A stretch of DNA of 34,213 nucleotides from contig NZ_SDGK01000017.1 of the NCBI RefSeq assembly GCF_004521965.1, positions 1-34,213 on the forward strand, written 5' to 3'. Shown here piece after piece: positions 6,725-16,122 of this stretch. How positions within the stretch are numbered: the stretch's first letter is position 1; the number at the start of each line of letters is the position of its first letter. A program made the translations under genes and the position numbers. A model generated the notes under the pieces. The model was not told the origin of the DNA, made no database searches, and worked only from the letters and a program-made list of their open reading frames with translations. Source of the stretch: Weissella cibaria. GTDB taxonomy: Bacteria > Bacillota > Bacilli > Lactobacillales > Lactobacillaceae.

Positions 6725-7554
6725 TATTGATGCACCACCATTCCTGCCGCGCCGCCACGCTTCTTCTTACTTGACTTCACACTGTAGTTAGAAATGAAGT
6801 AGTAAACGATTACCAACAGCAATGATAGCAAGAACATCAATGCTGATAGCGCGTTAATTGACAAATCGATTCCTTGACGGGCACGTGAGTAAATTTCAAC
6901 TGACAACGTTGAGTAACCATTACCTGTCACGAAGAACGTCACTGCGAAATCATCAAGTGAGTACGTAATGGCCATAAAGAAACCAGCCAAAACACCAGGC
7001 CAAGCATATGGCAGCACCACACGTGACAACACTTGATAGTTTGAGGCACCCAAGTCGCGGGCCGCATCAATCAAGGCTGGGTTCATTTCATTCAAACGAG
7101 GCAAAACCATCAACACAACAATTGGAATTGAGAAGGCTATGTGTGATAAGACCACAGACCCAAAGCCCAAGCTCATGCCGATCATCGTAAAGAAAATCAA
7201 GAAGCTAGCACCAATGATAACATCTGGTGATACCATCAACACATTATTCAAAGACAACAACAGATTCTTCGTTGCCCGGTTCTTTGTATTGTAGATGCCC
7301 AAAGCACCGAAGGTTCCAATCAGCGTTGCAATCACTGATGAAAGTAAGGCCACGATAAACGTATTAACCAAAATTTCCATCAATCGTGAATCCGCAAACA
7401 TGTCCTGGTAATGACGCAATGAGAAGCCGGAAAAGCCATTCATGTAGTCACCTTTATTGAATGAGTAGAAAATTAAATAAAAGATGGGCGCATACATCAA
7501 GATGAACACGAAGACCAAGTAAATGTACGACCACTTCTTTGGCTTATTATCCAC
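6724..7554 (-). CDS. potC: polyamine ABC transporter permease PotC
   Basis: Inner-membrane permease, about 276 aa with six hydrophobic segments, pairing with PotB. The EAA loop that docks on the ATPase is visible as IDAARDLGASNYQVLSRVVL. The open frame runs further upstream, but the start is taken as the GTG at 7554 (reading [12 protein letters not shown]) because GGGAGG lies 8 nt upstream. This start overlaps the potB stop by 8 bp, while the longer version would overlap by 38. It ends one base into potD. Confidence 0.93.
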   Translation of the reverse strand: MDNKPKKWSYIYLVFVFILMYAPIFYLIFYSFNKGDYMNGFSGFSLRHYQDMFADSRLMEILVNTFIVALLSSVIATLIGTFGALGIYNTKNRATKNLLLSLNNVLMVSPDVIIGASFLIFFTMIGMSLGFGSVVLSHIAFSIPIVVLMVLPRLNEMNPALIDAARDLGASNYQVLSRVVLPYAWPGVLAGFFMAITYSLDDFAVTFFVTGNGYSTLSVEIYSRARQGIDLSINALSALMFLLSLLLVIVYYFISNYSVKSSKKKRGGAAGMVVHQ

Positions 7555-8365
7555 GACGGCGACCTCCCTTCTTCTTACGATCACGCGTGAAGAACATTGT
7601 TGCAGCCATCGCGATAATCAAAATAACGCCGATGGTTGATCCCATTCCCCAGTTTTGCGTCACCAAGAAGTGTTCCTCGATAGCAGTTCCCAAGGTAATG
7701 ACACGATTTCCACCAATCAAACGCGTAATCATGAACAATGACAGTGTTGGAATAAAGACGGCCTGAATACCAGCTTTGACGCCACTCATTGACATTGGAA
7801 TGATTACCTTGGTTAATGTTTGCCAAGGCGTTGCCCCCAAATCACGGGCTGCGTTAATCAAACTGCGATCCAGCTCAACCAATGAATTGAAGATTGGCAT
7901 AATCATAAATGGAATTTCAATGTACGCCGCCACAATCATAAATGATGTGTCCGTAAACATAATTTGGTGTGAACCAATGCCGATGAATGACAAAAAGTTA
8001 TTCACAGTTCCTGTCTTAGAAAACAGACCGATGAACGCATACGCCTTCAGCAACAAGTTCACCCAAGTTGGCAAAATGACCAACAACAACCAGAATTGGG
8101 CATTCTTTAAACGACTCATAATATAAGCCATTGGATAACTAATCAATAATGTAATCAACGTCACGATAAAGGCGAAGAACACAGAATTAAATGTCATCCG
8201 TAGATACGTTCCTGAGCTAAAATAGGTCGCATAGTTGTCGAGCGTAAAGTGGCCGTAGATGTTGCCAAATGATTGCACAACCAACAGCACAACTGGCGCA
8301 ACGACAAAGAGAACGAGCCACAAAATGTACGGAACGGTGTAGCTGAAAGTTCTCTTATTGCTCAT
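7547..8365 (-). CDS. potB: polyamine ABC transporter permease PotB
   Basis: Membrane permease, 272 aa with six transmembrane helices, forming the channel with PotC. The EAA motif reads [20 protein letters not shown]. An in-frame extension to 8431 exists, but the ATG at 8365 ([16 protein letters not shown]) has a GAGGAG ribosome-binding site 7 nt upstream and gives the usual length. It overlaps the potA 3' end by 11 bp and the potC start by 8 bp, the tight overlaps of a coupled operon. Confidence 0.93.
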   Translation of the reverse strand: MSNKRTFSYTVPYILWLVLFVVAPVVLLVVQSFGNIYGHFTLDNYATYFSSGTYLRMTFNSVFFAFIVTLITLLISYPMAYIMSRLKNAQFWLLLVILPTWVNLLLKAYAFIGLFSKTGTVNNFLSFIGIGSHQIMFTDTSFMIVAAYIEIPFMIMPIFNSLVELDRSLINAARDLGATPWQTLTKVIIPMSMSGVKAGIQAVFIPTLSLFMITRLIGGNRVITLGTAIEEHFLVTQNWGMGSTIGVILIIAMAATMFFTRDRKKKGGRRRG

Positions 8366-9467
8366 CAGCGCTCTCCTCTTCAGACTCGTCGTACTGCTCC
8401 AAACGAGCATCAAAATCTTCTTCTGATTCATTCAAACGCATGATGTGGATATCTTCAGGGTCAAAGTACAACCCACGTCGCTCACCAAGACCAGCCGGGT
8501 TAGTGGCTTGGACCTGCCATTCGTTTTGATCATCATCGTGCGCGGTAATTTCGTAGTAATCCCCACGGAATGACTGATCATCAATCGTCACAACAAGCTT
8601 ACCATCTTCTTCAGCGACCAAATCTAAGTCTTCCGGACGCAAAACGACTTCCACTTGTTCGTTTGGTCGCATACCACCGTCGACGTTTTCAAATTCCTTG
8701 CCGGCAAATGACACCAAATAGTCTTCACGCATCACACCAGGTACAATGTTTGATTCACCGATAAAGTCGGCAACGAAATGATTAATCGGTTCGTCGTAAA
8801 TATCAACCGGCGTACCGTTCTGAACGATTTCACCTTCGTTCGTGACGAAAATCCAGTCTGACATTGCCAACGCTTCTTCCTGATCGTGGGTCACGAAGAT
8901 AAACGTGATACCCAAACGCTTTTGGATCTCGCGCAATTCGTATTGCATATCCTTACGCAACTTGTAGTCCAAGGCTGACAATGGTTCGTCGAGCAACAAC
9001 ACTTCAGGGTCGTTAGCCAATGCTCGCGCAATTGCCACACGTTGTTGTTGTCCACCAGACAATTCAGAGATTTCACGGTCCTCATAGCCACCCAACTTGA
9101 CGAGTTCCAGCATTTCAGCGACCTTGGCCTTAATTTCATTCTTCGGTTTACCCTTAATCGACATTCCGAAGGCAACGTTCTCAAAAACATTCATGTTTGG
9201 GAACAATGCATAGTTCTGGAAAACCGTGTTAACACGGCGCTTTTCAGCTGGAACGTCATTAATGCGTTCCCCTTCAAACAGGATGTCACCTGATGAGGCT
9301 TCCAAAAATCCAGCAATCAAACGTAAAATCGTTGTCTTACCTGACCCAGACGGTCCCAACAAGGTATAGAACTTTCCTGATTCGATTTCTAAATCAACAG
9401 ACTTTAATACGACTGTATCATCATATTGCTTAGCCACGTGCTTAAATTCAATAATGGGTTGTGCCAA
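8355..9467 (-). CDS. potA: polyamine ABC transporter ATP-binding protein
   Basis: Cytoplasmic ATPase, 370 aa, powering polyamine import. The nucleotide-binding domain has Walker [10 protein letters not shown] (38-46), a Q-loop in FQNYALFP, the signature LSGGQQQR, Walker [12 protein letters not shown] and the H-loop FVTHD. A TOBE regulatory domain follows (EVVLRPEDL), and the tail is strongly acidic (EESADEQ). The start is TTG, with AGGTGG about 10 nt upstream; the first residues ([10 protein letters not shown]) align with the family. It is the first gene of potABCD. The 115-bp gap upstream has no convincing promoter beyond a TAAAAT box near 9505. Confidence 0.95.
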   Translation of the reverse strand: MAQPIIEFKHVAKQYDDTVVLKSVDLEIESGKFYTLLGPSGSGKTTILRLIAGFLEASSGDILFEGERINDVPAEKRRVNTVFQNYALFPNMNVFENVAFGMSIKGKPKNEIKAKVAEMLELVKLGGYEDREISELSGGQQQRVAIARALANDPEVLLLDEPLSALDYKLRKDMQYELREIQKRLGITFIFVTHDQEEALAMSDWIFVTNEGEIVQNGTPVDIYDEPINHFVADFIGESNIVPGVMREDYLVSFAGKEFENVDGGMRPNEQVEVVLRPEDLDLVAEEDGKLVVTIDDQSFRGDYYEITAHDDDQNEWQVQATNPAGLGERRGLYFDPEDIHIMRLNESEEDFDARLEQYDESEEESADEQ

Positions 9468-9546
9468 TTACTGAGTACCACCTTTCTTTACATAACCTTT
9501 ATTTTACCAAAAATAAGCAATTTTGTATGTTACGGTACATAACAAA

Positions 9547-9581
9547 ACACACGCTCCGACAACTCGAAGCGTATGTTTTTT
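9547..9581 (-). terminator. terminator after the Rgg-like pseudogene
   Basis: On the minus strand ACATACGCTTCGA pairs with TCGGAGCGTGTGT; the imperfect positions become G-U pairs only on this strand. TTTTG follows. Confidence 0.75.
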
Positions 9582-9582
9582 A

Positions 9583-11118
9583 CTATTCTTCCCACAATGG
9601 TCGTAGGATTTTTTGATAGGCATCACTGAACTTGCGATCACCAGCTAGCACAACAAAATCACTTAGATGCTCTGGTAAATCTCATCGCTCATGAGGTTGA
9701 TCATGCAAAATAGCTGCGTAAATATCAAAGAAGCGTTGCTGACCACGACCAAACACCATCACATCAGCTGGATCAGTATCGGGTACCTGCGCTACCTGCA
9801 ACAAGGTTTCTTCTAACTCTCGCTTACCAAGCAAGATAGCCCGTAATAACGGCCATTCGAAAATATCAAGTACTGTATTTTGGTTGATATAACGTTGATC
9901 AAATTTCCGCATCGCCCGATTCAACAATTGTGCCCACATTTGAATTCCTGCCGGATTTTCAATGTGTAGCATGGCATACCGTGCCACACGGAACTCAGCG
10001 TACATCCAGGTTTCCATCGCCATCAATTCATCACTGATTGTCTTACTTAATTCAGTAGCCGCTGGACTTTGTAACCAATTCTGGTGCACAAATAATCCAT
10101 CCAAGGCCTTAATTCGAAGTATGCCTCCAAATCCTTGCGTTGATGATCAGTCTCGTATTTTAAATACATTGACCTTGCAAGCGCATCATAGTCAAGCGGT
10201 TGAATATGCTGCCAACTATATTGATACCAACTCGAGTTGATGACATTAATCAAACGGCGGCTCAAAACTACGTCGATGTCGCTTGGCATCAGGTCTAATA
10301 GATGCATTTAATTTCAATAATTTTTTTAGTTGCAGATAACCATTATCATTGTAAGCCTTATATAGCCTGTAAGTCGAAACATATGCGTCAACCACCATAC
10401 CAGGTGTCACATGCTTTTGCTTGATAATCCAGCGGAACACGTCACCGTAGTGATTAAACATTTCTTCTGGTGGTAACGTTGAAAACTTCGGTAGTTGCAC
10501 ATGTTCATTCGGCTTTACCCAAAACTTTGACGCACCAACTTGGAATTCAGTCCATAACGCGCTCAAATCAAAGCTCATTAAGCACATCTTCATCACTGCG
10601 ATTTTCCGGCTGTAAGAGTAATCTATCAATTGCAGCCATGTGAATCGTTAATACCAAATTATAAATATCACTATTCAAAAAATTATGAAAATTAGACATG
10701 CCCACAGCGTACCGACATACAATTATTTGAACTTATCAGCTGAAATGGTCGGTGCAATCGATGCAAAACCGACCAGGTCAATCATCATGAACGCTTCCAA
10801 GCGTTACTAAACGCTGAAAAATAGCTTCATCTTGATCTGGGTGATATTACCTTCACGCAATGCTAGTGCATAAGCAAAGATCAACCGTCGCAAATCGGTA
10901 TCCAGGTCATCCAATCCGCTTGCGCGATTTGCCAATTTTGCGAATGATAGGGTCAGCGCGTCCATAATCGTCATAATGTCAAACAACGGCATATCAATTT
11001 CACCATCGATAAACCGATAATAGCGGGACTTACTAATGCCCAAAACTGCTATTTTTGCTAAAGAGATCTGTTTCTCTCGCCTCACATCATTGATCATTTG
11101 ACCAATCGTCTTTAACAT
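9583..11118 (-). pseudogene. degraded Rgg/MutR-like XRE-family transcriptional regulator
   Basis: The first 103 codons (11118-10807) encode a helix-turn-helix domain: IGQMINDVRREKQISLAKIA, then ISKSRYYRFIDGEIDMPLFDIMTIMDAL, as in pheromone-responsive Rgg regulators. This frame ends in TAG-TAA (10809-10804). Protein-like sequence continues in changing frames: RLEAFMMIDLVGFASIAP in the same frame, then a piece with NFLNSDIYNLVLTIHMAAID (10710-10580), then frames 10629-10246, 10307-10047 and 10104-9682. A final TGA at 9684-9682 is followed in the same frame by 32 more residues, ending WEE at 9583. The lesions are at least two stop sites and about four frameshifts. The locus is about 1.5 kb, longer than a usual 0.9-kb rgg, so it may be a long variant or two fused remnants. 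A good ribosome-binding site (GGAGAGG) remains, so a short HTH peptide could still be made. Confidence 0.8.
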
Positions 11119-11202
11119 AGGAAACCTCTCCTCTAAACTATGCGACTCTCAAAAAAGCGGTTCAAAACACTCCTGTTTCAAACCGACTCATGGGAATGTT
11201 GC

Positions 11203-11247
11203 TAGCCCAATTCTTATTAGTAGTGAGAATTGAGGAAAATCAGGCTA
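11203..11247. repeat. imperfect hairpin upstream of the Rgg-like pseudogene
   Basis: CAATTCT (11208-11214) pairs with AGAATTG (11226-11232) inside TAGCC (11203-11207) / GGCTA (11243-11247). The 335-bp gap 11119-11453 otherwise holds only the fusA terminator. Confidence 0.4.
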
Positions 11248-11371
11248 ACAACAACTTTGATTATAACAATATGACTGTTTTGTCCTGATTAATTCCCGTT
11301 TATTAATAGGTGACGCTTACTATTTAAGCAGATTGTCGAGAAAAAGGCCACGAAATCGGACTGGAAACAAA

Positions 11372-11409
11372 AAAGGATGAAGATAACTCGTAAGAATTAT
11401 CTTCATCCT
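11372..11409 (-). terminator. terminator of the str operon
   Basis: A perfect 14-bp stem AAGGATGAAGATAA / TTATCTTCATCCTT with a 10-nt loop, followed on the minus strand by TTTTTTG. It lies 45 bp after the fusA stop. Confidence 0.93.
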
Positions 11410-11453
11410 TAATTTTTCAACTCAATTAGTAAGTGAGTCGCTGGCAATTAAAA

Positions 11454-13577
11454 TTACTCAGCGTCTGAACCCTTACCGTACTTTGAAATGATGTCTTCTT
11501 GAACGTTCTTAGGAACAGCTTCGTAGTGGTCAAAGGCCATTTGGAAAGTTCCACGTCCTTGCGTAGCTGAACGCAAAGTCGTTGCATATCCGAACATTTC
11601 TGAAAGAGGAACCTTAGCGTGAATCATCATTGAGTTTCCACGTTGCTCTTGTCCTTCCAACATACCACGACGGGCAGAAACGTGACCCATTGCATCACCC
11701 AAGTTATCCTCAGGAACAACGATGTCAACCTTCATGATTGGCTCCAAGATAACGGCACCAGCAGTCTTTGCAGCTTCCCTCAAAGCCAATGATGCAGCAA
11801 TCTTAAAGGCAGCTTCTGATGAGTCGACATCGTGGTATGAACCATCGTACAACTTAGCCTTCAAGTCAACCAATGGGAATCCAGCCAAAGGACCATTGTT
11901 CAATGAGTCCTTCAAACCAGCTTCAACTGAAGGGATGTATTCACGAGGAACCACACCACCAACGATGGCATCTTCGAATTCGAATCCGGCACCTTCTTCG
12001 TTTGGTGAGAATTCAATCCAAACGTCACCGTATTGTCCCTTACCACCTGATTGACGCTTAAAGTAACCACGTGCTTGAACAGTTTGCGTGAATGCTTCAC
12101 GGTAAGCAACTTGTGGCGCACCAACAGTGGCTTCAACGTTAAATTCACGACGCAAACGGTCAACGATGATGTCCAAGTGCAACTCACCCATTCCTGAGAT
12201 CAACGTGTCACCAGTTTCTGGGTTCGTCTCAGCACGGAATGATGGGTCTTCTTCAGCCAACTTCTGCAAAGCAGTTGACATCTTGTCTTGGTCAGCCTTC
12301 GTCTTTGGCTCGATAGCCAATTGGATAACTGGGTCAGGGAACTCCATTGACTCCAAGATCAATGGGTGATCCGTAGCAGTCAATGAGTCACCAGTCGTCG
12401 TATCCTTCAAACCGATTAAGGCAGCGATATCACCTGAGAACACTTCGTCGATTTCAGTACGGTTCGTAGCGTGCATTTGTAGCAAACGACCAACACGCTC
12501 ACGCTTTCCCTTAGACGTGTTCAAAACGTATGAACCTGACTCCAAAGTACCCGTGTAAACACGAACGAAAGTCAAACGTCCAACGAATGGGTCCGTCATA
12601 ACCTTAAATGCCAAAGCCGCGAATGGCTTGTCATCGTTGGCAATCAAGTCAACTTCTTCTTCAGTATCTGGATCCGTTGCGATGTATGGCTTAACGTCCA
12701 TTGGTGATGGCAAGTAGTCAACAACCGCGTCAAGCATCATTTGCACACCCTTATCCTTGTAAGCTGAACCTGCAAGAACTGGGTAGAACTCCAAAGCGAT
12801 CGTTGCGCGACGGATAGCAGCCTTCAATTCTGCTTCAGAGATTTCTTCTCCGCCCAAGTACTTTTCCATGATATCGTCATCAACATCAGCGATGGCTTCA
12901 ACCAATTCATTGTACTTCTCCTCTGCCAACTCAGCGTAGTCAGCAGGAATTTCGCGCTTCTCCCACTTTTCACCCAAATCATCGATTGGGTACAAAGCAA
13001 CCTTTTCAATCAAGTCGATGATGGCCTCAAAGTCATCTTCGGCACCGATTGGCCATTGAACAGCCTTTGCGTTAGCGTCCAAACGTGACTTCAATGAGTC
13101 AACTGACATTTGGAAGTCAGCACCCAACTTGTCCATCTTATTAACGAAGACGATACGAGGTACTTCGTACGTCTCAGCTTGACGCCAAACTGTTTCAGTT
13201 TGTGGCTCAACACCGGCAGCACCGTCAAGAACGGCAACCGCACCGTCAAGAACACGCAATGAACGCTCAACTTCGATAGTGAAGTCCACGTGTCCTGGTG
13301 TGTCGATGATGTTAACACGGTATGGTTCCTTGTCGTATTGGTCGTGGAATCCACGCCAAACGGCAGTCGTGGCCGCAGATTGGATCGTGATTCCACGTTC
13401 CTTTTCTTGATCCATGAAGTCCATTTGTGAAGCTCCATCGTGAGTCTCACCAATCTTGTGGATCTTACCAGTGTAGTACAAAATACGCTCAGTCGTCGTC
13501 GTCTTACCGGCGTCGATGTGCGCCATGATACCAATGTTACGAGTACGTAGCAATGGGTATTCACGCTTGTTAGCCAT
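11454..13577 (-). CDS. fusA: translation elongation factor G
   Basis: Ribosomal translocase GTPase, 707 aa, full length. G1 is [12 protein letters not shown] (19-30), G3 is DTPGHVDF and G4 is NKMDK. Domain II has the [14 protein letters not shown] strand, and domain IV has the [20 protein letters not shown] region. The frame stays open 12 codons upstream, but the ATG at 13577 ([14 protein letters not shown]) has an AAGGAGA ribosome-binding site 9 nt upstream. It is the last gene of rpsL-rpsG-fusA. A hairpin and a TATAAT box lie between rpsG and fusA, so fusA may have partly independent expression. tuf is not adjacent. Confidence 0.97.
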   Translation of the reverse strand: MANKREYPLLRTRNIGIMAHIDAGKTTTTERILYYTGKIHKIGETHDGASQMDFMDQEKERGITIQSAATTAVWRGFHDQYDKEPYRVNIIDTPGHVDFTIEVERSLRVLDGAVAVLDGAAGVEPQTETVWRQAETYEVPRIVFVNKMDKLGADFQMSVDSLKSRLDANAKAVQWPIGAEDDFEAIIDLIEKVALYPIDDLGEKWEKREIPADYAELAEEKYNELVEAIADVDDDIMEKYLGGEEISEAELKAAIRRATIALEFYPVLAGSAYKDKGVQMMLDAVVDYLPSPMDVKPYIATDPDTEEEVDLIANDDKPFAALAFKVMTDPFVGRLTFVRVYTGTLESGSYVLNTSKGKRERVGRLLQMHATNRTEIDEVFSGDIAALIGLKDTTTGDSLTATDHPLILESMEFPDPVIQLAIEPKTKADQDKMSTALQKLAEEDPSFRAETNPETGDTLISGMGELHLDIIVDRLRREFNVEATVGAPQVAYREAFTQTVQARGYFKRQSGGKGQYGDVWIEFSPNEEGAGFEFEDAIVGGVVPREYIPSVEAGLKDSLNNGPLAGFPLVDLKAKLYDGSYHDVDSSEAAFKIAASLALREAAKTAGAVILEPIMKVDIVVPEDNLGDAMGHVSARRGMLEGQEQRGNSMMIHAKVPLSEMFGYATTLRSATQGRGTFQMAFDHYEAVPKNVQEDIISKYGKGSDAE

Positions 13578-13633
13578 GAGTATTTCTCCTTGAAATTCTA
13601 TTACATCCAACACATGTTAGTTGCGTTAGTACT

Positions 13634-13639
13634 ATTATA
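13634..13639 (-). promoter_or_regulatory. fusA: possible internal fusA promoter (-10)
   Basis: TATAAT on the minus strand between the rpsG-fusA hairpin and fusA, 57 nt before the start. The -35 region is weak. Confidence 0.45.
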
Positions 13640-13649
13640 CCGTAAGTTA

Positions 13650-13685
13650 TACAAAAATGGCTACTGTCATATCGACTGTAGCCAT
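13650..13685 (-). terminator. terminator or attenuator between rpsG and fusA
   Basis: ATGGCTAC (13657-13664) pairs with GTAGCCAT (13678-13685), followed on the minus strand by TTTTTGTA. It can reduce read-through from the ribosomal genes into fusA. Confidence 0.75.
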
Positions 13686-13695
13686 CAATTGGTTA

Positions 13696-14166
13696 TTACC
13701 AACGGTAGTGTGCGAAGGCACGGTTGGCTTCAGCCATCTTGTGCGTGTCTTCACGCTTCTTAACAGATGCACCAGTGTTGTTGGCAGCATCCATGATTTC
13801 CTTAGCCAAACGCTCATCCATCGTGTGCTCACCGCGAGCGCGTGAGTATTGCACCAACCAGCGCAATCCCAACGTTACACGACGTGCTGGGCGAACTTCG
13901 ACAGGAACTTGGTAGTTAGAACCACCGATACGGCGAGCTTTAACTTCCAATACAGGCATGATGTTGTTCAAAGCTTCTTCGAACACAGCCAATGGCTCTT
14001 GACCAGTAGCTTCCTTGATACGATCGAATGCTTCGTACAAGATAGTTGAAGCAGTTCCACGCTTACCATCAAGCATCAAGCGGTTGATCAAACGTGAAAC
14101 AAGCTTTGAGTTGTAAATTGGATCAGGCAGAACTTCAGCCTGCTTAGTGTAACCCTTACGTGGCAT
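13696..14166 (-). CDS. rpsG: 30S ribosomal protein S7
   Basis: A 156-aa primary binder of the 16S rRNA 3' major domain that nucleates head assembly of the small subunit. It is full length, beginning [20 protein letters not shown]. The family blocks [37 protein letters not shown] and [12 protein letters not shown] are present. It starts 19 bp after rpsL and uses a GGAGG-type ribosome-binding site. S7 often represses its own operon, but no clear site was identified. Confidence 0.97.
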   Translation of the reverse strand: MPRKGYTKQAEVLPDPIYNSKLVSRLINRLMLDGKRGTASTILYEAFDRIKEATGQEPLAVFEEALNNIMPVLEVKARRIGGSNYQVPVEVRPARRVTLGLRWLVQYSRARGEHTMDERLAKEIMDAANNTGASVKKREDTHKMAEANRAFAHYRW

Positions 14167-14185
14167 TTTATATGTCCTCCCTTAA

Positions 14186-14602
14186 TTACTTCTTCTTAGG
14201 ACGCTTTGCGCCGTACTTTGAACGTGATTGCATACGACCGTCAACACCGGCAGTATCCAAAGCACCACGGATGATGTGGTAACGAACTCCAGGCAAGTCC
14301 TTAACACGTCCACCACGGATCAAAACAACAGAGTGTTCCTGCAAGTTGTGGCCGATTCCTGGGATGTATGCCGTAACTTCGATCAAGTTTGAAAGACGCA
14401 CACGGGCGTACTTACGCAAAGCTGAGTTAGGCTTCTTAGGAGTCATCGTTCCGACACGAGTTGCAACACCGCGCTTTTGTGGTGAAGAAACATTTGTCGC
14501 CTTCTTTGATTGTGAGTTGTAACCGAAGTTCAAAGCTGGTGACTTTGACTTCGTGCTCTTTGACTTACGAGGCTTACGAACCAATTGGTTAATAGTAGGC
14601 AT
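14186..14602 (-). CDS. rpsL: 30S ribosomal protein S12
   Basis: A 138-aa decoding-centre protein. [20 protein letters not shown] starts the protein, and the loop [17 protein letters not shown] retains both lysines of the KKP segment, as in streptomycin-sensitive strains; [15 protein letters not shown] and [13 protein letters not shown] follow. An AAGGGGAC ribosome-binding site lies upstream. First gene of the str operon, driven by the promoter at 14793-14765 through a leader of about 155 nt. Confidence 0.97.
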   Translation of the reverse strand: MPTINQLVRKPRKSKSTKSKSPALNFGYNSQSKKATNVSSPQKRGVATRVGTMTPKKPNSALRKYARVRLSNLIEVTAYIPGIGHNLQEHSVVLIRGGRVKDLPGVRYHIIRGALDTAGVDGRMQSRSKYGAKRPKKK

Positions 14603-14764
14603 GTCTAAGAGTCCCCTTTCAATTTTCTATATAATGTGTAGTCCACATTTCCAGGCGTGTCATTTAATAACAAGTCTAGAAACGTAGCTGAATGGTACTT
14701 TTCGTTCACGAGTTCAGCACGTCGCGTCACCGCAAACACCCTGCTCACTAAAAGCACAAATAAT

Positions 14765-14793
14765 AATATAACACTACTCACTAAATGTTGCAA
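14765..14793 (-). promoter_or_regulatory. rpsL: str operon promoter
   Basis: TTGCAA (14793-14788), 17 nt, TATATT (14770-14765) on the minus strand. The gap 14603-14919 between rpsL and the prepilin peptidase gene holds this promoter and the rpsL leader. An open frame at 14880-14605 starts upstream of the promoter, so it is not treated as a gene. Confidence 0.8.
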
Positions 14794-14919
14794 CCCTTTT
14801 AGTCGTTTAAAAACGCCTTTATATAGGCATTCATTTTGCAAACAATTCCGGGCGTGTCTTTTTTGGAAAAACCGCGCCATATCACGTCTTTAATCTGCAA
14901 ATAGATAAAGGATGACGTT

Positions 14920-15342
14920 ATGCATTATTTAGAAGTCTTCATCATTATGCCACTTTTAATCTTAGCAAAACAAGATTGGCAAATGAAATTAATCGATTCG
15001 CGCTGGTTAGCTTGTCCAACTTTCATTGCCTGTTTACAACACAATCTCCCCTGGCTGACTATTTTTGTCGCGTATGTCGTTGCTTTAATAATAAATCGCC
15101 ACCTCCAAGAGAGATTTCTTGGAAATGGCGATTTGGATGTATTAGCAGCTGGTGCCTGTTGGTTAACTGGAACCGACTGGTTACTTTGGTTGACATTAGC
15201 CTGCTTACTGCAACTGTTCCTTGCCAACTGTTGCAAGTCTAAACAACTCCCATTTGTCCCGGCACTAACAGTTAGCTTTGTCTGGGGTATTGTCGGACAA
15301 AATTCCCTGGCGTTACTTCAGTCCATGTTGTGCCAACCGTAA
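14920..15342 (+). CDS. comC: short type IV prepilin peptidase (A24 family)
   Basis: A 140-aa polytopic membrane protein. It carries both aspartates expected of an A24 prepilin peptidase: D in LAKQDWQMKLID near residue 19, and the GxGD motif in FLGNGDLDVLAAGA near residues 68-71. Full ComC/PilD proteins have about 220-250 residues, with an N-terminal methyltransferase-like part; that part is missing here, so it is either a minimal peptidase or truncated. The family processes ComGC-type pseudopilins for DNA uptake. The ATG has AAAGGATG upstream. It diverges from rpsL, and its 3' end overlaps the convergent opp remnant by 71 bp. Confidence 0.72.
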   Translation: MHYLEVFIIMPLLILAKQDWQMKLIDSRWLACPTFIACLQHNLPWLTIFVAYVVALIINRHLQERFLGNGDLDVLAAGACWLTGTDWLLWLTLACLLQLFLANCCKSKQLPFVPALTVSFVWGIVGQNSLALLQSMLCQP

Positions 15343-15796
15343 TAATTTGCCGTTGCTTCGCGATTAGTGGTTTACCAATCGGTGGTATTGCAGCAAGCAG
15401 CTCTTGTGTATACGGATGTACCGGGTTGTCAAAGATCGCCGTCGTTGACCCTAATTCAACTAAGTGGCCAAAGTACAACACAGCGACGCGATCTGAAATG
15501 GCCTGCACCTGACTTAAATCGTGCGAGATAAATAAATAAGTCAACGCTTGTTGCTCACGCAATGCCATCATTAACGATAGGACTTGCGCCTGAATCGACA
15601 CATCTAACGCTGAAATCGGTTCATCAGCTACGATGAATTTGGGCTGACCGACAATCGCCCTGGCTATCCCGATACGCTGGCGCTGACCACCAGAAAATGC
15701 CACTGGATATTTTTCACCGTCCGCCGGTGTTAGCCCCACTGCCAATGTGACCGTGGTCAAAACCGATGCTGCTAACAATTGCTTCTTAATACTCAT
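15272..15796 (-). pseudogene. opp operon deletion remnant: signal peptide fused to an OppF/OppD tail
   Basis: The frame opens with a good ribosome-binding site (AAGGGG) and MSIKKQLLAASVLTTVTLAV, a secretion signal as on an OppA-type substrate-binding protein. Within a few residues it becomes the C-terminal half of an oligopeptide ABC ATPase: GEKYPVAFSGGQRQRIGIAR (signature), FIVADEPISALD (Walker B), YLFISHDLSQVQ (H-loop) and HPYTQELLAAIPPIG (OppD/F tail). There is no Walker A, so it cannot bind ATP normally. The simplest reading is one in-frame deletion that removed the rest of oppA, any permease genes and the front of the ATPase gene. An in-frame upstream extension to 15958 exists but looks like leader. 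Confidence 0.85.
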
Positions 15797-15986
15797 ATTT
15801 TTATACCCCTTGTATTTATGCTTAACGTTGTTGTTATAAATTAATACAGGTGGCGACGACAACGAACAACCCTTTCCCCGGGTCATTCTATTAACTGTTT
15901 GCGTCTCAGCCATACTGAAAAACGCGTTTGTTTGATTGATATCATGCTCCTCGTTCAAATTCTAAAATCGTTTCATACAAGCAGCA

Positions 15987-16015
15987 ATATTTGCCCGTCA
16001 TGAGAGAAGTGTCAA
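15987..16015 (-). promoter_or_regulatory. possible promoter of the opp remnant
   Basis: TTGACA (16015-16010), 17 nt, AAATAT (15992-15987). The -35 is perfect and the -10 poor. The 326-bp gap 15797-16122 contains nothing else identified; this looks like the surviving opp promoter and leader. Confidence 0.45.
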
Positions 16016-16122
16016 AAAATCTAAGACTCTCCTAATTTTCGGACGATTTGTAACTTTTAGTCTAAAACAATCGTTTTGATTATGAGTCCAATGTCATCCT
16101 ATCGTCAGCCACACCTGACTAG

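Noticed and set aside
11140-11205. A 21-codon plus-strand peptide frame divergent from the Rgg-like gene, possible pheromone
   Set aside because: No ribosome-binding site on that strand, not clearly hydrophobic, and the partner regulator is dead.
14605-14880. A 91-codon frame upstream of rpsL with hydrophobic stretch
   Set aside because: Its start lies upstream of the strong str promoter, there is no ribosome-binding site, and it ends exactly at the rpsL ribosome-binding site. It is leader sequence.
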